Of a DNA stretch of 64,000 nt, positions 59,357 through 64,000 are shown piece after piece. The position numbers were made by a program, and so were the translations under genes. The stretch comes from Flavobacterium macrobrachii (lineage in GTDB: Bacteria; Bacteroidota; Bacteroidia; Flavobacteriales; Flavobacteriaceae): positions 62,001-126,000 of the forward strand of contig NZ_JACTAC010000001.1 of NCBI RefSeq assembly GCF_014486675.1, read 5' to 3'. Position 1 is the first letter of the stretch. Every line of letters starts with the position of its first letter. The notes beneath the pieces are model-generated. The model had not been told where the DNA came from. It ran no database searches and saw nothing but the letters and a program-made list of their open reading frames with translations.

Positions 59357-60676
59357 TTAATCCAATCGAAAGTTATATTCAATTTTTCCAATTTGTTTAT
59401 CAGGAGCGTTATTATCGGGTTGCCATTTCGTTCCTAAAGCAGCAATTTTTGAAGCATTCAATAAACAAGCAGATTTATTTGTAGTTCCATTAACTCCAGC
59501 AATTGCGTTAATAACATTTCCATTTTTATCGACAGTAATTTCAACAACTACTTTACCTTGTTCATTACAATTATACTCTGGGGATGGTTTTTTAATAATT
59601 TTTCTTCCGTTCAATCCCGTACCGTTATCATTGTAATTTTCATAATTACTTTTGCTATTGATAGTAGCTTTTAATGGAGTAATGGATAATTCAACCTTGT
59701 AATTTCCTTTTTTAGATGTTTTATTATCAAAGAATATCGTAATTATATCGTCATTATTTACATAAGTTGAATATTCTTTTGTTGTTTCCTCAAGCTTAAA
59801 ATCGGTTTTACTCAAATCAATTATAATATTGTCCAATAGATTTTTATCTGAAAATTCAAAAGTAGTTATTCTGACATCTTTTCTAGTTCCATTATCCCAA
59901 CCAACATAACTTTCTAAATATTGCTTTTCATTAACAAAAGAGTACCATTCATTAAGGGGTTCTTCATTTTTTGGGTAATCAATATTTTTCCAATTAGAAT
60001 TTAATTTTGAATAGATTTCGCTAGATGAAGTTTTTGAAATTAGAATCAATTCAGAAAGATTTTTGACAAGGTTAATTTTTTCTTTTACTGAATTACTCGA
60101 ATTGGAAATGTTGTTAAGTGCGTTATTACTAATCTTATTTTTAGTGTTTTGGTTTTCTTTGTTCGATTTTATATACCCACCATTTATTCTTTTATCTACA
60201 ATTACGATTATAGAGTAACAGTCTTTTGGTAATTTATAATCATCATCAGATTCGGTTTGAATAGTTACAATTCTATTTCCATCTTCATACATTGAATTAG
60301 ATTTCAATCTTCCTTTAAATTCAAATCCTTGATAAACTAGATTTTTTGTTATTCTATTCAATAATTCTTTATCATTAGAAATAAAATTGGTTAGCCACAT
60401 TGTCTGACTAGATAGTAGATCCATTCTTCCGCATTTTTTCAAGACTTGCTTTTTATTTTCTCTATTGTATGAAAAAATATATCGTTCAGTAATAAACCCT
60501 TTCTCTGACGTGTCTTGTTCGGGAGTGTTTAATTTCCAAATTCCTTGTAATTCACTTACCATTTCTTCAACGGTTAGTTCAGAAATTTCAAGTAAATCTT
60601 TTAGATTATTAATTTGAGAATTACAATTTGTTATACCACAAATCAGAAACACTAGTGCAAGTATTATTTTTTTCAT
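59357..60676 (-). CDS. Lipoprotein-like cargo protein with duplicated domain and TonB-C domain
   Basis: 439 residues. Signal peptide (LALVFLICGITNCNS), with a Cys near 19 that could be a lipobox. Two tandem copies of a 130-residue domain follow (about 23-165 and 200-335): L..L..IS ... I..LSELTVEEM/SSSEIY ... IW/NWKN ... LLNRI/LLDNI ... GFEF/DFKL ... I.TI. Then a TonB C-terminal-like domain (about 355-439) with SPEYNCNEQGKVVVEITVDKNGNVINA. Bacteroidota use such TonB-C domains widely outside energy transduction. Function unknown; cargo of the element. Confidence 0.6.
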   Translation of the reverse strand: MKKIILALVFLICGITNCNSQINNLKDLLEISELTVEEMVSELQGIWKLNTPEQDTSEKGFITERYIFSYNRENKKQVLKKCGRMDLLSSQTMWLTNFISNDKELLNRITKNLVYQGFEFKGRLKSNSMYEDGNRIVTIQTESDDDYKLPKDCYSIIVIVDKRINGGYIKSNKENQNTKNKISNNALNNISNSSNSVKEKINLVKNLSELILISKTSSSEIYSKLNSNWKNIDYPKNEEPLNEWYSFVNEKQYLESYVGWDNGTRKDVRITTFEFSDKNLLDNIIIDLSKTDFKLEETTKEYSTYVNNDDIITIFFDNKTSKKGNYKVELSITPLKATINSKSNYENYNDNGTGLNGRKIIKKPSPEYNCNEQGKVVVEITVDKNGNVINAIAGVNGTTNKSACLLNASKIAALGTKWQPDNNAPDKQIGKIEYNFRLD

Positions 60677-60706
60677 TGTCTTAATTTTTCAGCTAAAATA
60701 TAAAAA

Positions 60707-60754
60707 TTGTCGCATTTATTAAGTTTTATTAATGTGGTAAATTTTAAGCGACAA
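60707..60754. promoter_or_regulatory. Candidate operator between divergent lipoprotein and XRE genes
   Basis: TTGTCGC (60707-60713) and GCGACAA (60748-60754), 34-nt apart, in the 96-nt divergent spacer. TAAATTTT beside the right half resembles a -7 element, so the XRE protein bound here could shut off both genes. Confidence 0.5.
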
Positions 60755-60772
60755 ATTTCCAAAATTCGCTGT

Positions 60773-61009
60773 ATGGAAAAGTCAAAAGAAGAATTAGATA
60801 AAGAGATACTACTAGTTGCTGAAAAAATTAAAGCTTTAAGGTTAAAAGCTGGTTTTACAAGCTACGAAACTTTTGCTTTTACAAACGACATTAATAGAGT
60901 ACAATATTATAGAATAGAAAAGGGTCAGAACATTACGCTCAAGACCCTTATCAAAGTGCTTAAAATTCACAACTTAACGTTACAAGAATTTTTTAAAGAT
61001 TTGGAGTAA
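60773..61009 (+). CDS. XRE-family transcriptional regulator
   Basis: 78 residues from ATG 60773 (MEKSKEELDKEI); a TTG-type start 22 codons earlier would run through the operator. HTH_3 fold: KIKALRLKAGFTSYETFAFTNDINRVQYYRIEKGQNITLKTLIKVLKIHNLTLQEFF. The recognition helix is near INRVQYYRIEKG. The only plus-strand gene in the right half, divergent from the lipoprotein gene, and it overlaps the convergent small-protein gene by 17 nt. Likely auto-regulator of the element. Confidence 0.8.
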   Translation: MEKSKEELDKEILLVAEKIKALRLKAGFTSYETFAFTNDINRVQYYRIEKGQNITLKTLIKVLKIHNLTLQEFFKDLE

Positions 61010-61412
61010 ATTTACTTTTGTGTTTTTTACTTCTACTAGTCGGATTTAATAATACGGACAATCTAATTTCAGCATTTTTCATTTTCGCATTTATTAAGTC
61101 ATTTCTTTCAACATCAAGTTGACCTAATAATAAATTTATACAATCTTTGTATTCTTCAACAGTTAGAGTTCTTCCTAGAATTTTTTGAGAATACCAATTG
61201 TTTAAATTACCTCTTACAAGCAAAGTAAATTTTTCCTTATGTTCATCTGCTAGCATGAATAAGGTTAAAAAATAGTTTTCCTTTTTTTTATTACTATTGT
61301 ATAATAAAGCTACAAACAAGGTTTTCTTTTTATAGGTATCATCAACACTTACCCAATTTATTCTTTCTGTTGGGGAGTAATTATAGCAAGTCAATTCAAA
61401 ATTATCTAACAT
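60993..61412 (-). CDS. Small element protein, paralogue B (next to integrase)
   Basis: 139 residues. Paralogue of 58430-58891 (see there): NYSPTERINWVSV versus YYPIKKIKWIRDV, LLYNSNKKKENYFLTL versus DLYNSVKKRKKYSLRL, GNLNNWYSQKILGRTLTVEEYKDCINLL versus GKLKFWFHQEYLENELTEEEYEECLKLL. Starts 1 nt after the integrase stop, so it is cotranscribed with it. The C-terminus is Lys/Arg-rich (SRSKKHKSKF), suggesting nucleic-acid binding. No known family. Confidence 0.6.
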   Translation of the reverse strand: MLDNFELTCYNYSPTERINWVSVDDTYKKKTLFVALLYNSNKKKENYFLTLFMLADEHKEKFTLLVRGNLNNWYSQKILGRTLTVEEYKDCINLLLGQLDVERNDLINAKMKNAEIRLSVLLNPTSRSKKHKSKFTPNL

Positions 61413-61413
61413 A

Positions 61414-62592
61414 TTACAGTCTATTAAGGTTATTATTCTCGTTTTTTGGCTGAAAGTTTACAGTACCCATTATGTCTTTCATTTTATTTACATTAATTCC
61501 AGTATAAGCATAAGTTTGGCTCAATTTTTTATGTCCCATCATTTTAGAAATATAAAATACATTAACATTATTATTTAATAAGGTAGTCCCAAAAGTATGA
61601 CGTGCAACATGAAAATGAAGTGTCTTTTTTAATTCAGCTATCTCTCCAATTTTCTTTAAGTATCTATTTACTGTTTGGTTTTCTATTCGTGGAAAAATAT
61701 TTTCATTCTCTTTCCTTTTAGACCAATATTTACAGATAATTTTTTTGGCTTCTAAATTCACAGGTACTTTTAAATCAACTCCAGTTTTAACTTGTTTTAG
61801 TGTAATTACTCCATTTTTGTAATTTTCCTTTTTTAAAGCTACCACATCACTATAACGCATTCCAGTATAACAACTGAATAGAAACATACATCGGGTTAGT
61901 TCTAAATGCTTTTTTGTAGATAAATCACAAATCTCAATTTGGTTTATTTCAGCAGGAGTTAAATATACCTCTCTAGCATTTGGACTTACATTTTTTAAAC
62001 CTTTCCAAGATTCGTTTTTTAAAACACCTAGCTTTACAGCTTCTTTTAACACAGTTTTTAAAAATTTAATCATGTTGTATCTACCGCTTTTAGTTTCTAC
62101 AAGATAATTATCAAACTCAACCATAAAAGAATAATCAATTTCTGAAACCATTAAGTTCGGTTTAAAGTCGTCTATTTTTTTTCCAAGTGTAGTGTAATGG
62201 ATTTGAGTACTTTCTCTTATAGTTTGGAAATGGCGTTTACAAAAAGATTCATAAAATGTAGAAAACAAAATTTCATTATCGGTTTCAGTTTTTCCATTCC
62301 AAAAGTTTGAAATGTCAGTTTTAGATAATGGTCTGCCAATACTTTTAGATTCTCTGATAAAGTCTTCCAGATTTTGTTTTTTCTTTTTAATTACAGCATT
62401 TAGATTTCCAAAGCCTTTTCCGATACCTTGTTCTTTATCTTTATCCCAATACTTCTCTTCAATAAATTCAGATGTAGAAAATTTTTGAGTTACATTGTTG
62501 TATTGTAGTACAACGTAGATTGGACAAGTTCCATTTTTTCTAATTTTGTCCGTTCTTAAAACGGCTCTTACTGTGTAATAATTAATTGTCAT
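61414..62592 (-). CDS. int: Tyrosine site-specific integrase
   Basis: 392 residues. Arm-binding domain with RTDKIRKNGTCPIYVVLQYN (about 10-30), core-binding SAM-like domain (about 100-190), and the catalytic domain with Arg in SCYTGMRYSDV (about 245), Lys in the beta-hairpin KQVKTG, HxxR as FHVARHTFG (about 331-340), second His/Trp position GHKKL, and nucleophile Tyr in YAYTGI (about 367). It recombines the element with the tRNA-Asp 3' end. Located about 380 bp from attR. Cotranscribed with the paralogue B gene. Confidence 0.92.
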   Translation of the reverse strand: MTINYYTVRAVLRTDKIRKNGTCPIYVVLQYNNVTQKFSTSEFIEEKYWDKDKEQGIGKGFGNLNAVIKKKKQNLEDFIRESKSIGRPLSKTDISNFWNGKTETDNEILFSTFYESFCKRHFQTIRESTQIHYTTLGKKIDDFKPNLMVSEIDYSFMVEFDNYLVETKSGRYNMIKFLKTVLKEAVKLGVLKNESWKGLKNVSPNAREVYLTPAEINQIEICDLSTKKHLELTRCMFLFSCYTGMRYSDVVALKKENYKNGVITLKQVKTGVDLKVPVNLEAKKIICKYWSKRKENENIFPRIENQTVNRYLKKIGEIAELKKTLHFHVARHTFGTTLLNNNVNVFYISKMMGHKKLSQTYAYTGINVNKMKDIMGTVNFQPKNENNNLNRL

Positions 62593-62871
62593 TTTTAAAA
62601 TATTTAATATTAATACTTACATTAACTCTAGTAAGCATTTTTTTCTCTTATTTTTTCAAGAGCTAAATTAGATACTTTTTTACAATTAAACTACTGATTA
62701 TCAAATAATTATAAAAATTTAACTAAATTTGGTAACATTAAATTAACATAAATATAACATTAAAATAACATTAAGAGCCTATTTTTAAGGAAAAAAACTA
62801 CAAAAAATGAATTTTAAATGACAGTTTATTTAAAAAAAGAGATTAGGGAGTGTTTTTTTTGAATAAAATGA

Positions 62872-62879
62872 TATATTTG
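62872..62879 (+). promoter_or_regulatory. -7 promoter element (TATATTTG) facing attR
   Basis: Identical to the -7 of the tRNA-Asp promoter, including GATATATTTGCA versus GTATATTTGCA. No TTG at the right distance for a -33. It would transcribe across attR into the terminator hairpin. Otherwise 62593-62973 is AT-rich with no gene. Confidence 0.4.
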
Positions 62880-62973
62880 CACTGTTGAAATTTACAGGAA
62901 ACATCCCCTAGGACATTACCTATTTAATTCCAACCTTTGTAAAGCCTAGTATTTACTCAAAATATATGGTCGA

Positions 62974-62997
62974 GTTCGAGTCCCGTCCAGACCGCTA
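62974..62997 (+). repeat. attR core: 24-bp direct repeat (tRNA-Asp 3' fragment)
   Basis: Copy of 49840-49863. The sequence just before it (ATATATGGTCGA) is not tRNA, so only the 3' end is duplicated. Confidence 0.9.
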
Positions 62998-63153
62998 AAA
63001 TTGGGAAAAAGGTTTTCGGAAACGAAAACCTTTTTTGCCCAAAAAAGCATTTAAGATTAGTTGTGTTGTTTCGATACGAATTTGTAACTCGTATCACGGT
63101 TTAGTAGTTAGACCAATGAAAAGCTTTCCACTTTTTGTGGATGGCTTTTTTGT
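62998..63153 (+). ncRNA. Structured tRNA-downstream region, right (chromosomal) copy
   Basis: Hairpins in the same order as 49864-50014 but with different bases: GGTTTTCG-GAAA-CGAAAACC (63011-63030) with outer TTGGG/CCCAA; GATACGA/TCGTATC (63073-63095); GGTTTA/TAGACC (63098-63114), identical; and TCCAC-TTTTT-GTGGA within AAAGC/GGCTTTTTT (to 63153). Linker TAGTTGTGTTGTTT (63058-63071) identical. Bases 63154-63288 are low-complexity with a phrase (ATCCGTGGCAAAAAAAT) resembling one near 25195. Confidence 0.5.
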
Positions 63154-63288
63154 TTTTTACGAAAGTTCTAAAAGTGAAAGCCACAAGAATAAATCCATGA
63201 AATCTATATAATCCGTGGCAAAAAAATAATCGTTACAACTGTTTTTTTAACTGTCAATAAATCTTCTCAAAAAATCTTTAGCAAAAAG

Positions 63289-63777
63289 CTAAACAAAATT
63301 CTTCAATGCGATATAGATATAAAGAATAAGAAATGAAAAGCAGACTACAAACTTTATAAAAGTAGAAACCAAAAACCCAATAAACGAACCCAAAGCAGCT
63401 TTCAGCGCGCCATTCGTATCTTTAGAATTATAAAGCATTTCTCCAACAAACGCACCAACAAAAGGTCCAACAACAAAACCTATAGGCGGAAAAAACAACC
63501 CAACAAGTAAACCAATATTCGTTCCCCAAACACCATATTTTGTCCCGCCAAACTTTTTCGTTCCTTTTGCTGGAATAATATAATCAGCAATCGTTATAAA
63601 AATTGTAATCAAAAAAGTAATGCCCAAAACCCAATAATTTGCCTCAACCGTTTTGGTGAAATATAGGCATACAAATCCAAACCAACTCAAAGTTGGACCA
63701 GGTAAAACAGGCAAAAAACTACCAATTAACCCCAAAATCATCAGAATTAGCCCAACAATTAAAAGTAAAGTATCCAT
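63289..63777 (-). CDS. DUF456 family membrane protein
   Basis: 162 residues, about five hydrophobic helices. LPVLPGPTLSWFGFVCL, KKFGGTKYGVWGTNIGLLVGLFFPPIGFVVGPFVGAFVGEML and the GALKAALGSFIGFLVST block match DUF456, a Gly-rich membrane family of unknown function. First chromosomal gene right of the element. Divergent from the following partial gene (61-nt spacer). Confidence 0.85.
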   Translation of the reverse strand: MDTLLLIVGLILMILGLIGSFLPVLPGPTLSWFGFVCLYFTKTVEANYWVLGITFLITIFITIADYIIPAKGTKKFGGTKYGVWGTNIGLLVGLFFPPIGFVVGPFVGAFVGEMLYNSKDTNGALKAALGSFIGFLVSTFIKFVVCFSFLILYIYIALKNFV

Positions 63778-63838
63778 AGAAATTAAATTTTATTACATTT
63801 GGGAAATTAAAAACCCGATTTCTTTCCGGTACTAAAAT

Positions 63839-64000
63839 ATGAGAAAATTTATAGTATTCCTTTTTTTGTCCAATCTCTTTTTCACTTCTTGTCAATTATT
63901 TGACAAAAAAGTGCCTAATGAAAAAGAATTATTGGATAAGCAACTAAAAGAAATCAATTGGAAAGAGGTTGACGAACTACCATCAGTATCAGATTGCGAA
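63839..64000 (+). CDS. Lipoprotein of unknown function, N-terminal fragment
   Basis: 54 residues visible from ATG 63839, running off the window. MRKFIVFLFLSNLFFTSCQLFDKK is a lipoprotein signal (Cys about 18), followed by charged sequence (NEKELLDKQLKEINWKEVDELPSVSDCE). No domain can be named from this part. Confidence 0.75.
   Translation, partial: MRKFIVFLFLSNLFFTSCQLFDKKVPNEKELLDKQLKEINWKEVDELPSVSDCE

Larger units (their letters stand above)
49840..62997. mobile_element. Integrative element of about 13.1 kb with a Dnd (phosphorothioation) module
   Basis: Bounded by the 24-bp repeats, with the tyrosine integrase at the right end transcribed leftward. Contents: dndC, dndD, dndE-HerA, membrane protein and dndB on the plus strand; rep, small protein, excisionase-like protein, lipoprotein, small protein and integrase on the minus strand, and one plus-strand XRE regulator. 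No conjugation or capsid genes seen, so it is either mobilised by another element or a phage-satellite-like replicon with a rolling-circle-type initiator. Confidence 0.85.

Noticed and set aside
57411-61412. Conjugation or phage structural genes in the element
   Set aside because: Read all frames for relaxase, VirD4, TraG, portal or capsid motifs and saw none; only the II/X-type Rep is present.
62974-62997. A second tRNA-Asp at the right end
   Set aside because: Only the T arm and acceptor 3' strand are present; the upstream bases do not fold into D or anticodon arms.
63653-63835. 60-residue plus-strand frame
   Set aside because: Antisense to the DUF456 gene; the real plus-strand gene begins at 63839.

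Overview
The window is AT-rich chromosomal DNA from a Bacteroidota bacterium, most likely Flavobacterium or a close relative. The evidence is type IX secretion sorting domains, a SusC-like TonB-dependent receptor, the TAnnTTTG promoter element in front of many genes, few Shine-Dalgarno sites, a proofreading-exonuclease/DnaE fusion and an extended ribosomal protein S16. All assignments come from reading the sequence; no database search was run.

Left part (1-13.5 kb): the start of an epimerase gene, tyrS, two tandem paralogous secreted proteins, a LuxE-like acyl-protein synthetase, a T9SS-exported protein, and a nutrient-uptake locus (mini T9SS protein, beta-helix lipoprotein, TonB-dependent receptor) divergent from an OmpR/PhoB-type two-component pair. 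Middle part (13.7-29.8 kb): trmB, a LysE-type exporter, an alkyltransferase-like protein, then an NtrY/NtrC-type pair divergent from a tripartite ABC efflux operon (HlyD adaptor, small protein, ATPase, DUF2807 protein, FtsX-type permease, TolC). Between the two lie a dyad-type activator site and a weak sigma-54-like motif. Next come iron-sulfur genes (Mrp/ApbC, NifU-like), a thioredoxin-reductase-like oxidoreductase and a 2Fe-2S ferredoxin.

29.87-35.97 kb is a tight seven-gene operon: a SpeD-like AdoMet decarboxylase, a DUF4178 protein, two tiny membrane proteins (one DUF350), a membrane-fused spermidine-synthase-like enzyme, a Tat-exported lipidated flavoprotein, and a histidine-bearing multi-pass membrane protein. 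It looks like a membrane-associated polyamine-type pathway. 36-49.7 kb is mostly housekeeping: SGNH hydrolase, DUF3050, acyl-CoA dehydrogenase, TrmN6-like methylase, rimM, rpsP, an RRM protein, dnaE, trxA and a DUF58 protein.

49.84-63.0 kb is an integrated element of about 13.1 kb in the 3' end of tRNA-Asp(GUC), bounded by a 24-bp direct repeat. Its left half is a DNA phosphorothioation (Dnd) operon in an unusual order: dndC, dndD, a DndE domain fused to a HerA/FtsK-type ATPase, a four-helix membrane protein, and dndB. No dndA and no recognisable DndFGH-type restriction genes are present. Its right half holds a phage II/X-type replication initiator, an excisionase-like protein, a TonB-C-domain lipoprotein with a duplicated domain, an XRE regulator, a tyrosine integrase, and two paralogous small proteins, one next to rep and one next to int. 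The element also carries a diverged copy of about 150 bp of the DNA downstream of the tRNA, in which hairpins are kept by compensating base changes.

Two families of intergenic inverted repeats are scattered through the chromosomal part (six and three copies); I saw none inside the element. The right end carries a DUF456 membrane protein and the start of a lipoprotein gene.
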